DNA from: Nostoc sp. S13
Lineage (GTDB): Bacteria; Cyanobacteriota; Cyanobacteriia; Cyanobacteriales; Nostocaceae
Length of the DNA: 41,465 nucleotides
NCBI RefSeq assembly: GCF_029379315.1
Contig: NZ_JAQYWQ010000057.1
Location: 1-41,465, forward strand
Direction: 5' to 3'
The translations under genes were made by a program, and so were the position numbers. The first letter of the stretch is position 1. Every line of letters begins with the position of its first letter. The notes below the pieces were generated by a model. The model saw only the letters and a program-made list of their open reading frames with translations, was not told the origin of the DNA and searched no databases. Shown one piece after another: positions 1 to 8,556 of this stretch.

Positions 1-23
1 GTTCGCTTTTAGCGTCTCGTAGA

Positions 24-76
24 GAGCGTCTTGATTCTGACGAATGTATTCTGACGAATGTATTCTTCTTCAATTG
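24..76 (+). repeat. Heptamer-type dispersed repeat at left window edge
   Basis: Two 14-bp units, ATTCTGACGAATGT, lie in tandem at 34-47 and 48-61 and are followed by ATTCTTCTTCAATT. The same closing sequence ends the arrays at 34037-34078 and, inverted, at 41415-41455. The 18 bp at 24-41 (GAGCGTCTTGATTCTGAC) recurs exactly, inverted, as the last 18 bases of the window. Both window edges therefore lie in copies of one repeat family. The form matches the short tandemly repeated heptamers (STRR) known from heterocystous cyanobacteria. Confidence 0.7.
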
Positions 77-118
77 GCTTTAAAAACAATCTATCTGTTT
101 TTAAGGTACAATACGTAT

Positions 119-1282
119 ATGCTAAACCTAACTTATATCTATCGCTTAAAACTAAATCAGCAACAGTCCCAAACCTACGACGCATGGCTAGAAACATCTC
201 GTAGGGTTTGGAATTTTGCGTTAGGAGAGAGGAAAGATTGGTATAACTCAAGGTCATGCAGAATCGATGCTTGCAGGATCAATTGTGAGTACATTATTTC
301 TGCCGATGCGCCCCGACCAACATTCGCATCTCAATGCCTTGCCTTAACTCAAGCTAGGAAAACTAATCCTAACCTGAGGGAAGCACATTCTCAAATGTTA
401 CAGCAAGTGTTAAGGCGGTTAGAAAAAGCATTTATTGGGATGTGGGAATCAGGAAGAGGCTTTCCCCGATTTAAAAAACAAGGGAGAATGCGCTCTTTGT
501 TGTTTCCACAATTAGGGGTTAATCCAATTCTTGGAAGCAAGGTTAAACTCCCTGGTGTTGGCTGGGTGAAAATGCGACTATCCCGACCTATTCCAGATGG
601 GTTTGTGGCAAAGCAAGCCCAGGTAGTGAAGAAAGCTTCGGGATGGTATGTAATGCTCATGCTACAAGCTAATGTTGATGTTCCAAACTTTGTGCCACAT
701 GGACAACCTATTGGTATTGACATTGGATTGAAAAGTTTCTTAGCAACATCTAGTGGTGAGCAAATCGCTAAACCTCGATTTTTTGTGGATCTCCAATGCA
801 AGCTGAAATTGCTGCAACAAAGAGTTAGCCATAAAAAATTGGGGTCAAACAACTGGCGAAAAGCGGTGGCAAAAGTGTCTCGACTATACGAACACATTTA
901 CAATACCCGCAAGGATTTTCATTTCAAGTTGGCGCATAAGTTATGTGACCAAGTTGGGATGATATTCGTTGAAGATTTAAATTTCAAAGCGTGGGCTAAA
1001 GGGATGTTTTCAAAGCATACTTTAGATGCTGGTTTTGGTGAATTCTTTTCAATATTAGAGTGGGTGTGTTGTCAGCGCGGGGTTTATTTTGCTAAGGTCA
1101 ATCCCAATGGAACCAGTCAAATCTGCCCTAATTGCAACCATCACACTGGAAAGAAGGATTTAAGTGAGCGGATACATTGTTGTGGTGAATGTGGATTTCA
1201 GACAGATAGAGACGTTGCATCCGCTATGGTGGTGATGCAACGTGGACTTGCAGCCGTAGGGCATACGGTGAGTCAGCCCTGA
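119..1282 (+). CDS. tnpB: TnpB-type RNA-guided nuclease, IS200/IS605 family
   Basis: This encodes a 387-residue TnpB (OrfB) protein. Such proteins are RuvC-fold nucleases guided by an RNA made from the element's right end. The three acidic RuvC positions are visible: D201 in GIDIG, E285 in FVEDLN and D365 in TDRDVASA. A four-cysteine zinc finger (CPNC...CGEC) lies between the last two. The C-terminal motif ends in ASAMV rather than the common NAA form, which is a mild variation. I chose ATG 119 because it gives the typical family N-terminus (MLNLTYIYRLKLNQQQ); an upstream ATG at 44 would start inside a repeat. No TnpA transposase gene lies in the window, so this is an orphan or TnpB-only element. 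It appears intact. Confidence 0.85.
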   Translation: MLNLTYIYRLKLNQQQSQTYDAWLETSRRVWNFALGERKDWYNSRSCRIDACRINCEYIISADAPRPTFASQCLALTQARKTNPNLREAHSQMLQQVLRRLEKAFIGMWESGRGFPRFKKQGRMRSLLFPQLGVNPILGSKVKLPGVGWVKMRLSRPIPDGFVAKQAQVVKKASGWYVMLMLQANVDVPNFVPHGQPIGIDIGLKSFLATSSGEQIAKPRFFVDLQCKLKLLQQRVSHKKLGSNNWRKAVAKVSRLYEHIYNTRKDFHFKLAHKLCDQVGMIFVEDLNFKAWAKGMFSKHTLDAGFGEFFSILEWVCCQRGVYFAKVNPNGTSQICPNCNHHTGKKDLSERIHCCGECGFQTDRDVASAMVVMQRGLAAVGHTVSQP

Positions 1283-1403
1283 AGGAGGGTCTCCCTCCGT
1301 AGGGGACTGCGAACCCGAAGGGTCAAGATGCTTGGCGAAGGGTTAAGCAATAGCTCCCTTTTGACCCAAGAATCCCCCGTTTTATAAACGGGGGAGTGTC
1401 AAA
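1283..1403 (+). ncRNA. Right end of the TnpB element, probable guide (omega) RNA scaffold
   Basis: Directly after the tnpB stop is a compact structured stretch. GGGTCAA (1319-1325) can pair with TTGACCC (1361-1367), and a perfect 9-bp stem CCCCCGTTT/AAACGGGGG (1374-1382/1386-1394) follows, ending in GAGTGTCAA. In IS200/IS605 elements the omega RNA overlaps the tnpB 3' end and runs to the right end, with the guide taken from the flanking DNA. By that rule the guide would start near 1404. The hairpins are seen; the RNA role is inferred from the family. Confidence 0.55.
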
Positions 1404-1515
1404 GTTGGTAAGGTGTAGAGTACTGAGTAGAGGAAAATTGTTGAATTTAAAACTCCCAAGAACAAAAGATAGATAATCAACGACTATTGATTAGTGATTG
1501 TTGACTATTGACTAA

Positions 1516-3459
1516 ATGACAATGAAATTGAGTGTTAAGCGCACTGTTGATCAGTGGTTCAACAAAATAGAAAAGAATCCATCCCTTGGTGTAACTGTGT
1601 CGATTTTGGGTTTAATGGTGATTGGCTGGATAGCTTTTGGGTGGAATTTGGGCAATACTGGCTTGGTTGATGAGACAGAGCCACTGTTTGCCGAAGCTTC
1701 TCGCCAAATGTTAGTCACAGGTGATTGGATAACCCCATTTTTCGATGGTGAGACTCGTTTCGATAAACCTGCTTTAATTTACTGGTGTCAGGCGATCGCC
1801 TATAAAATTATTGGGGTGAATGAGTGGGCAGTACGTCTTCCTTCGGCGATCGCAGCCTTAGGTTTAATTTGTTTAGCTTTTTACACCGTACACTGGTATT
1901 TGACTAAACAAGACGAATTAGAGCAAGTTTCACGTCCGACTCGCCGCTACTTAATATCTTTTATCGCAGCAGCGCTGATGGCACTCAATGCCGAAACTAT
2001 TATTTGGGCGAGAACGGGTGTCTCTGATATGCTCCTCACCGGATGTATGGCATCAGCTTTGTTATCTTTCTTTCTAGGGTACGCAGGTAAGGAAGGGAGC
2101 AGAGAGCAGGGGAGCAGGGGAGCAGCATTAATAACCAATGCCCAATCCCCAATGCCCCATGCCCTATTCCCTAATAAGTGGTATTTAGCTTTTTATGTGC
2201 TGATTGCTGGTGCAATTTTGACTAAAGGCCCAGTGGGAATTGTCTTGCCAGGGCTAATTGTTGCCGCCTTTTTGCTTTACGTGGGCAAGTTTCGAGAGGT
2301 GTTGCGGGAAATGCGCCTCTTCGTAGGTATACTGATAATTATAGGTTTGTCAGTGCCCTGGTATGCTTTAGTAATTTGGCGCAATGGCTGGAATTACATT
2401 AACTCCTTTTTTGGTTATCACAACCTGGAACGCTTTACAGAAGTAGTTAATGGTCACTCAGCACCTTGGTATTTTTACTTTTTAGTAGTGCTGCTGGGTT
2501 TTGCGCCATACTCAGTGTATTTACCAGCCTCTATAGTAAGACTAAAGTTTTGGCAGCGATCGCACTGGCGATCCCTTGAACGTTTTCAGCAATTTGGTTT
2601 ATTCGCCTGGTTCTGGTTTGCTAGCATCTTTGGCTTTTTCACCATTGCTGTCACTAAACTCCCTAGTTACGTCTTGCCTTTAATGCCAGCAGCAGCAATC
2701 CTGGTAGCGCTGTTGTGGAGCGAACTTTTACCAAACATGGAGGCTAAAAATGACGATAAGACTCAAACACACGTAGGTACGGAAAAAGTATTTGCTCATC
2801 CCCCTGCGTCCTCTTCCATCCCCCCTTTACTCGTATGGAGTGGTTGGTTGAATGTAGTGTTTTTATCATTTTTGGCAACAGCATTGTTTAATTTAAGCCA
2901 CATATTAGGTACTGATCCAGCTATAAGTAACTTCCACGAACTAATTCAAAAATCTGGTATACCAGTAATAGCAGGCGTAATTTGGCTAGTTTGTGCTATT
3001 TTGGTTGGGGGCTTTTTACTGAGTCGCCGATGGAACTATATTATCAGTATTAATTTAGTAGGGTTTGTGGCGTTTTTAATTTTTGTTTTAACGCCTGCTT
3101 CGTTTTTTATTGATCGAGAACGTCAATTACCCTTAAGGGAGTTGTCTGCCGTCATCCTAGAAGCAAAACAACCAGATGAAGAATTGATCATGCTTGGCTT
3201 CAAAAAGCCTAGTGTAGTCTTTTACAGCCACATCCACGTAAATTATTTAGGATTTCCCCAACAGGCTGTAGCTCATATTAAAAACCAGGCTGCTAAGGCA
3301 CTACAACCTCCCTCGCTGCTGCTGTTGGCTGAACAGAAAAAGTTTTTACAAATGGACTTACAGCCAGATGATTACAAGAGTTTATCGACCAAGGGTGCTT
3401 ATAACTTGGTTCGAGTTAATTTTAAGAAAAAGAAAAATCAAAAAATAGACATATCATAA
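1516..3459 (+). CDS. ArnT/PMT-like polytopic glycosyltransferase
   Basis: This encodes 647 residues. It is an integral membrane glycosyltransferase of the ArnT/PMT superfamily (GT83-like), which moves a sugar from a polyprenyl-phosphate donor to an acceptor outside the cytoplasmic membrane. The family signature lies in the first loop after TM1: GLVDETEPLFAEASRQM with the acidic DE pair, then FDKPALIYW and the NEWAVRLPSA motif. About a dozen hydrophobic segments follow, and the soluble C-terminal tail is basic. Two low-complexity stretches (roughly residues 190-220 and 410-440) look like translated intergenic repeats inserted in frame in loops. The start is uncertain: the region just upstream is itself repetitive and lacks a Shine-Dalgarno sequence. 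Acceptor and sugar cannot be told from the sequence. Confidence 0.8.
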   Translation: MTMKLSVKRTVDQWFNKIEKNPSLGVTVSILGLMVIGWIAFGWNLGNTGLVDETEPLFAEASRQMLVTGDWITPFFDGETRFDKPALIYWCQAIAYKIIGVNEWAVRLPSAIAALGLICLAFYTVHWYLTKQDELEQVSRPTRRYLISFIAAALMALNAETIIWARTGVSDMLLTGCMASALLSFFLGYAGKEGSREQGSRGAALITNAQSPMPHALFPNKWYLAFYVLIAGAILTKGPVGIVLPGLIVAAFLLYVGKFREVLREMRLFVGILIIIGLSVPWYALVIWRNGWNYINSFFGYHNLERFTEVVNGHSAPWYFYFLVVLLGFAPYSVYLPASIVRLKFWQRSHWRSLERFQQFGLFAWFWFASIFGFFTIAVTKLPSYVLPLMPAAAILVALLWSELLPNMEAKNDDKTQTHVGTEKVFAHPPASSSIPPLLVWSGWLNVVFLSFLATALFNLSHILGTDPAISNFHELIQKSGIPVIAGVIWLVCAILVGGFLLSRRWNYIISINLVGFVAFLIFVLTPASFFIDRERQLPLRELSAVILEAKQPDEELIMLGFKKPSVVFYSHIHVNYLGFPQQAVAHIKNQAAKALQPPSLLLLAEQKKFLQMDLQPDDYKSLSTKGAYNLVRVNFKKKKNQKIDIS

Positions 3460-3569
3460 TTGGGAATTGGGAATTGGGCATGGGGCATTGGGCATTGGGC
3501 ATTGGTTATTTCTCCCTCATCTCCCTCATCTCCCTCATCTCCCTTATCCCCACTCCCCACTCCCCACTC
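3460..3569. repeat. Tandem short-motif repeats between convergent genes
   Basis: The 110 bp between two convergent genes consist of tandem runs: GGGAATT and GGGCATT heptamers, then CTCCCTCAT units, then CCCCACT units. The first run is the reverse complement of the motif found in frame inside the upstream glycosyltransferase at 2130-2175. I see no separate terminator. Confidence 0.7.
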
Positions 3570-6500
3570 CTATGAACATTTGTCATTGTAACCATTGACA
3601 GCTAAAGCTTGATTGATCTGCTTTAAGAGGTCTTCCATTGATATCGATCGCGGTAATATTTGAGTAGCGATCGCACTAACAACAGTTTCTATAGATTTCA
3701 AACCATTCTTTTTCTGCTTGTCAATTTCCTTATAACCTACCCCAGGCTGAAAACTGGTTTCTGGGTGATTTAATCGCTGATTTAGTACCAAAATTGGTGG
3801 TAACTTTAAAGGTGAATCTCCCAATGTTTTCAGCGCTTTTAGCAGGTCTTTGGGGATAGCTGATTCTCCTAAACAAATTAGCAGTAAGTCAACGCTTTGG
3901 TGGCGAATTTGTTGTAACACTTCTGCCCAACAGGGACTCATCGCCGCTTTAAAGCCTGCTGTTTGTAGGTACTGAATTAAAGCTTGGAACCACTCAGACC
4001 CCCGTTTAGCAGTTTCACTACTAATTGAGCAATTTGTTTCAGTCTGATAATCCTTAACTTGCTTGCGTCTTACCTGTGGAAAATCACGCAGCATTGTTAA
4101 GTCCACTACCAAGATGTTGGCAGGGCAGCAAATACCAGAAGCAATTTGCAGTACTGATAGTAAGGCATCTGTTTTCTCGGTGCGACTGCTGTTGTCTTTA
4201 GCAAATGGTGTTAAGTAAGGAAATACAGATAGCCCTGGTATTTTAGAAGCTATTAGGGTGGTTGCAACATCGCAAGTAACCAGTGGTATAGCCGCCAAAC
4301 GGGGGTGTCCAATTAGTTGTTGCAGATAAATTTGGCCAGTGGTACTTTCAACATCTAGCAAAATGACATCAAACTGCCATACCCGTGCCAAAAGTTCTGC
4401 CTGATCTAGGTCATCGACTTCAATCACTCGGTGTTCTCGAAGTGAGAGGTGGGGATTAACCGATTCCAACTGGGGATTCACCAACCTGAGAATTCGCAGT
4501 GGGGTCTTAGTTGGGATAATTGCGCTCTTGTCTAACCCTAGCTGCGGAACTGCTTGTGCAGTACATAATTTTTCTAGAACTGGTGCTAAGACCTGATGCT
4601 CTACTGGCAAACTTAAGAAACCATCGGCTCGGTTAGCAAATGCTTGCTCCTTTTCGGCTCCCGTCGCGGTCACAATTACAGATATATGACGGGTTGCATT
4701 GTCAGATTTCAGTAAAGTCAGCACATCCCAGCCTGATAGCAGGGGTAGCAACGGATTCAAAAATATCGCTATTGGTTGCAAGCGCCGAGCTTTTTCGACT
4801 GCTTCTGTCCCCGATCGCGCAATCACTACCCGATATCCTAAACCTTTGAGTTGTTCGGTCAAGTCTTCAATATATCGGGCTACTGCCTCGACTACCAAGA
4901 CCAACCGTTGCGAACTAGCGGGATGATGCTGTGTAGGGGTAATAACATGCTGAGGAGCGACTGTGAGATTTTGCCGTGTCTGTTGGTGTGGTGTTTCTTC
5001 CTCTTCTCTAATTCCTATATCTGGTTCAGAAAAACCTGTTTTCGGGGGACTGGGCGGCAGAAGTAGGGTAAACTGGCTACCTTTTCCTTCACGCGATAAG
5101 AAGCTGACATCTCCTCCGTGGAGACGAGCCAAGGCGCGAGTTAATACTAGCCCCAGACCAGTGCCTTCAAATTGGCGGGTGAGGGGATTTTCCAGTTGTT
5201 GAAATTTTTGAAAGATTAAGTGTTGCTGGTGTTCAGGAATGCCAATACCTGTATCCCAAACTGTAAAGGCAATCCATCCTTCCCAACGACTCACCCGCAG
5301 CCCAATTTCGCCAGATATTTCGGTGAATTTAAAGGCGTTGGAAAGTAGGTGTACTAGCATCTGGCGTAAGCGCAATTCATCTGCCACCATCTGATCTAAG
5401 CCTAGTTCAATGGAGAGGCAGAATTGGGGAGCAGATAAACGGGCATTTTGAGTTGGGGAAGCTGGTGTAGCTTTGGTAGTTTGAGTGTGGATGGCTTTGG
5501 CCTCCGATAGGGCGCGATCGCACACAGCCCGAATTTTCACCGGAGTCAGCGTCAAATCCATTTGTCCCGTTTCCATGCGGGTCAAATCCAAAATGTCATT
5601 AACTACACTCATCAGGTGGCGTCCACTTTGATGAATCAGTCCTGCATAACGGGCTTGACGCTCGTTGAGTTCTCCCAATTGCTGATCCACGAGCAAGCGC
5701 GATAATCCTAAAACGGCAGTTAGGGGAGTTTTGAGTTCATGACTAATACAAGCTAAAAATTCATCTTTCAACCGATTTAGTTGAATTAAATCGGCATTTT
5801 TTGCTGCCAATTCTTTGCAAAGCTGTTGCTGCTCAGTCACATCGGTAGCTAAAATCAACCACAAATCATTGCTGAGTAAAACCTCCTCTTCAGCACTCAT
5901 GACTTTAAACTCAAGACTATCTAAGGGAATTTTGGCAAACTGCCAGATTTGCTCCTGACCATTTTGCACTTCAACAACGCAGGTACAAGTACCTACCTGA
6001 CTATCCAAGTAGCACCGACTATATACAGCCTCTGATGATGCTTCTTGCTGAGTCGGTTCCTCTTCACCACCATCCTCATTCTCCCTACCATTGGGATGAA
6101 CCTTGATTGCTCGTTGGGTGACATGTTCTGTTTTTTCGGAGGATTCAGGGACAAGTATTGCCTCCACCTGTTGCCTAACTCCTTCTGGATCTTTCAAGGC
6201 TCCTAATTGCTGCCACCAAGCGGGATTTCGTGCTATCACCTTGCCAGTACCCGTTTGCAACATCAAAGGCCAAGGCAGTCTTTCCAGCAAGTGTACTAGT
6301 GGCTGGTGTCCCAATGATTTGGGTTCATTTGGCATTTGCACACCAGCAGCATACTCATGGCGATGCTCACCTGAGCTTTCTAACCCAGCCATGCGTTCCT
6401 TAGCTAGCGATCGCAACAGACGTGAAGTATCCAGCAGCCCCAAATATTGACCATTAGAGTCAATCAGCGCCCAATCTAAGTTCTGATCTTTTTCGCCTTG

Positions 6501-7073
6501 AGGATAACCCCAGCGCAAGCTCAATTTCTCTACAGGCTCAGAAGCTGATATTGTTTGTATTGGCTCAATTAGACCTTGACCCCAGCTAGAGAGTGATTGG
6601 TGTAAATTTAGATTTTTATCGTCACTATGTGCTAATAATTTTGGGATTAAACGGGCAGAATACAACAATCCTATGGGGCATTGTTGTTGATTCACTACTA
6701 CCAAGCGATCGCACTGCTCTTGCTCAAAAATCTCTAACAGCACTGCCAGAGAACTTGTTTGGAGGCAGCTAGGTACGGTTGCCTGAAAGTCATAAAGCGG
6801 GTAATGTAGCATTAACATAGGGCTTTGGGGGTCATTCTTCCTGTGGAAACCTCCGGCATTTCCATCTCCCAACTGTTGATGGTTTTTTTGCCTGAAGCCA
6901 TATCCTCTAAGAAGACTCATATAAGCAACTCTGGTTATTTCAACGCTATTAAAACAACGGGATTTTCCGTCACGGACACTTGCTTGCGGGCGAGTGCACT
7001 TTTCCAAGAGGCGACGTTCCTCATTTCTAGCAACTAGCCTCCCCAGTGTCTTACTGGTATTTAAACTCCTCAT
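3570..7073 (-). CDS. Hybrid sensor histidine kinase with degenerate receiver-like regions
   Basis: This encodes 1167 residues if the ATG at 7073 is used. Residues 90-225 resemble a CBS-like pair. A PAS-like region (about 260-410) precedes a HisKA domain with H445 in SHELKTP and an HATPase domain with N579, DTGIG (607-611) and GTGLGL (637-642), so the kinase core looks active. Three receiver-like regions follow (about 722-838, 858-980, 985-1100). The first has FLNPLLP where a receiver has its phosphoacceptor Asp; the second keeps an Asp (LLDVE) but lacks the other receiver motifs; the third has LLICLGE. The gene is divergent from kaiA, and degenerate receivers recall the clock kinase CikA, so a link to clock output is an inference from position. 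The first 85 residues look unlike a domain; a start near M86 (about 6818) is possible. Confidence 0.82.
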   Translation of the reverse strand: MRSLNTSKTLGRLVARNEERRLLEKCTRPQASVRDGKSRCFNSVEITRVAYMSLLRGYGFRQKNHQQLGDGNAGGFHRKNDPQSPMLMLHYPLYDFQATVPSCLQTSSLAVLLEIFEQEQCDRLVVVNQQQCPIGLLYSARLIPKLLAHSDDKNLNLHQSLSSWGQGLIEPIQTISASEPVEKLSLRWGYPQGEKDQNLDWALIDSNGQYLGLLDTSRLLRSLAKERMAGLESSGEHRHEYAAGVQMPNEPKSLGHQPLVHLLERLPWPLMLQTGTGKVIARNPAWWQQLGALKDPEGVRQQVEAILVPESSEKTEHVTQRAIKVHPNGRENEDGGEEEPTQQEASSEAVYSRCYLDSQVGTCTCVVEVQNGQEQIWQFAKIPLDSLEFKVMSAEEEVLLSNDLWLILATDVTEQQQLCKELAAKNADLIQLNRLKDEFLACISHELKTPLTAVLGLSRLLVDQQLGELNERQARYAGLIHQSGRHLMSVVNDILDLTRMETGQMDLTLTPVKIRAVCDRALSEAKAIHTQTTKATPASPTQNARLSAPQFCLSIELGLDQMVADELRLRQMLVHLLSNAFKFTEISGEIGLRVSRWEGWIAFTVWDTGIGIPEHQQHLIFQKFQQLENPLTRQFEGTGLGLVLTRALARLHGGDVSFLSREGKGSQFTLLLPPSPPKTGFSEPDIGIREEEETPHQQTRQNLTVAPQHVITPTQHHPASSQRLVLVVEAVARYIEDLTEQLKGLGYRVVIARSGTEAVEKARRLQPIAIFLNPLLPLLSGWDVLTLLKSDNATRHISVIVTATGAEKEQAFANRADGFLSLPVEHQVLAPVLEKLCTAQAVPQLGLDKSAIIPTKTPLRILRLVNPQLESVNPHLSLREHRVIEVDDLDQAELLARVWQFDVILLDVESTTGQIYLQQLIGHPRLAAIPLVTCDVATTLIASKIPGLSVFPYLTPFAKDNSSRTEKTDALLSVLQIASGICCPANILVVDLTMLRDFPQVRRKQVKDYQTETNCSISSETAKRGSEWFQALIQYLQTAGFKAAMSPCWAEVLQQIRHQSVDLLLICLGESAIPKDLLKALKTLGDSPLKLPPILVLNQRLNHPETSFQPGVGYKEIDKQKKNGLKSIETVVSAIATQILPRSISMEDLLKQINQALAVNGYNDKCS

Positions 7074-7475
7074 CGATAGCGACGGCTAAAACAATTATGA
7101 CCCCAAAGATTCGCTTTAGAACCTTGAGGAATTATAATGATTTAAAATGCGACAATCCTTTAAGTTCGTTTAAGTATCTTATCAAGGAGCAAAATCAAAA
7201 AATCTATCTATTTATATAAGATAGGCAAATAATAAATTAGCTCCTGTGTCTTCCTATGCTGACAGATAGCTGATCATCAAAGACCTACTCAGTCCTACCA
7301 CTCAGTTGCTGCACTCTTGTTGTTGAGTGGCTAGCATTATCTGCTAACACAGAGCGTTATTTTGGGGTAGAATCACCAGTTTACTTCCCACCCATAATTC
7401 CCCTAGAAGCGTTTGCCAAACTTATCAACCCGCGTTTCTTGGTCAGGGCGATCAAGGAGATATATTAAAGAGTAA
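7074..7475. promoter_or_regulatory. Divergent intergenic region upstream of kaiA
   Basis: This 402-bp gap separates the divergent kinase gene and kaiA. A perfect TATAAT lies at 7133-7138 on the plus strand, but I see no good -35 box at the right distance. AAGGAG occurs about 15-20 nt upstream of the kaiA ATG, rather far for a ribosome site. No remnant of the missing KaiA receiver-like domain could be read in the 200 bp before the start. Confidence 0.3.
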
Positions 7476-8057
7476 ATGTTATTACCAATATTGATTCTGC
7501 AACCTGAGATTAACAAATGTTTAGATAATCCAGTTGACTTAGCCAACCAAAAAGGTTTGAGCGCATGGGTGTGGAAATTGATTAACGCAATTATTGCCCA
7601 ATTTTGCTACCTACCGGTTGCTACAACTACCTGGGGAAAAATCAACTATTTCCCAAATTGTCCGCGACAAAATTCCAGTCAGGCAGACACTGGCAAATAC
7701 CTCTATGTATTTGCCAGTCAAACGCAAAAAAACCAACAGCATTTCCAGGAGATGACTCCAGCCGAAAGGCAAGGATTATTAAGACGGCTTAAATCAGATT
7801 ACAGCCTGATTCTTATAAATTATTTTACCACAGACAGAACACTCAAAGAAAAAATTGATAAATTTATCAATACTATATTTTATGCTAATATTCCTGTGCC
7901 CCAAATCATCGAAATTCACATGGAGATAATTGAAGAATTTTCTCACCAGCTAAAATTAGAAGGAAGGAGCAATGAAACCTTACTTGATTACCGCTTAACG
8001 TTGATAGATATTCTCGCTCACCTATGCGAAGTCTATAGGAGTTCGATTTCTAAGTAA
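7476..8057 (+). CDS. kaiA: Circadian clock protein KaiA, short form
   Basis: KaiA binds the C-terminal tail of KaiC and stimulates KaiC autophosphorylation. This copy has 193 codons, against about 284 residues in Synechococcus elongatus. Residues 94-190 (MTPAERQGLLRRLKSDY to CEVYRSS) match the helical C-terminal dimer and KaiC-binding domain. The first 92 residues do not resemble the usual pseudo-receiver domain and have no recognisable motif. A start at M93 (position 7752) would leave about 101 residues, close to the short KaiA of Anabaena, but the AGGAG there directly abuts the ATG. It heads the kaiABC cluster, 107 bp before kaiB. The family call is secure through context; the true start is not. 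Confidence 0.85.
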   Translation: MLLPILILQPEINKCLDNPVDLANQKGLSAWVWKLINAIIAQFCYLPVATTTWGKINYFPNCPRQNSSQADTGKYLYVFASQTQKNQQHFQEMTPAERQGLLRRLKSDYSLILINYFTTDRTLKEKIDKFINTIFYANIPVPQIIEIHMEIIEEFSHQLKLEGRSNETLLDYRLTLIDILAHLCEVYRSSISK

Positions 8058-8164
8058 ATTAAATTTACCGATGTTCAACTTGGTAAAAGCTACTGCTGTT
8101 AGTAACTCCCAATGCGCGAACCAATATTATTGTATTTGTCTGATCATGACTAGCCATTAAGTAT

Positions 8165-8479
8165 ATGAATAAAGCCAGAAAAACCTACGTTCTCAAGCTT
8201 TACGTAGCAGGCAATACCCATAATTCAGCTCGGGCATTAAAAACACTCAAAGAGATTTTAGAGCAAGAGTTTGAAGGTGTTTATGCTTTAAAAGTGATCG
8301 ATGTCCTGAAAAGCCCGCAACTGGCTGAAGAAGATAAAATATTAGCAACGCCAACATTATCTAAAATTTTGCCTCCACCAGTTCGCAAAATTATCGGGGA
8401 TCTTTCAGATAGAGAAAGAGTATTGATTGGATTAGATTTGCTCTATGAAGAACTGAGTGAAGAAGATTTTGAAGAGTAA
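8165..8479 (+). CDS. kaiB: Circadian clock protein KaiB
   Basis: This encodes 104 residues, the usual KaiB length. KaiB is a thioredoxin-like, fold-switching protein that binds the KaiC CI ring during the dephosphorylation phase and sequesters KaiA. The first strand ([11 protein letters not shown]) and the [21 protein letters not shown] segment are hallmarks, as is the acidic C-terminal tail ([10 protein letters not shown]). It lies between kaiA and kaiC, 77 bp before kaiC, consistent with a kaiBC transcript. No lesion is seen. Confidence 0.95.
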   Translation: MNKARKTYVLKLYVAGNTHNSARALKTLKEILEQEFEGVYALKVIDVLKSPQLAEEDKILATPTLSKILPPPVRKIIGDLSDRERVLIGLDLLYEELSEEDFEE

Positions 8480-8556
8480 AATTTTAATCATAAAAAAATT
8501 GAGTACAAACTTTAGTAATAAAAAAACCTGGTTTAATACCCTTTTGTGATCAAGCA

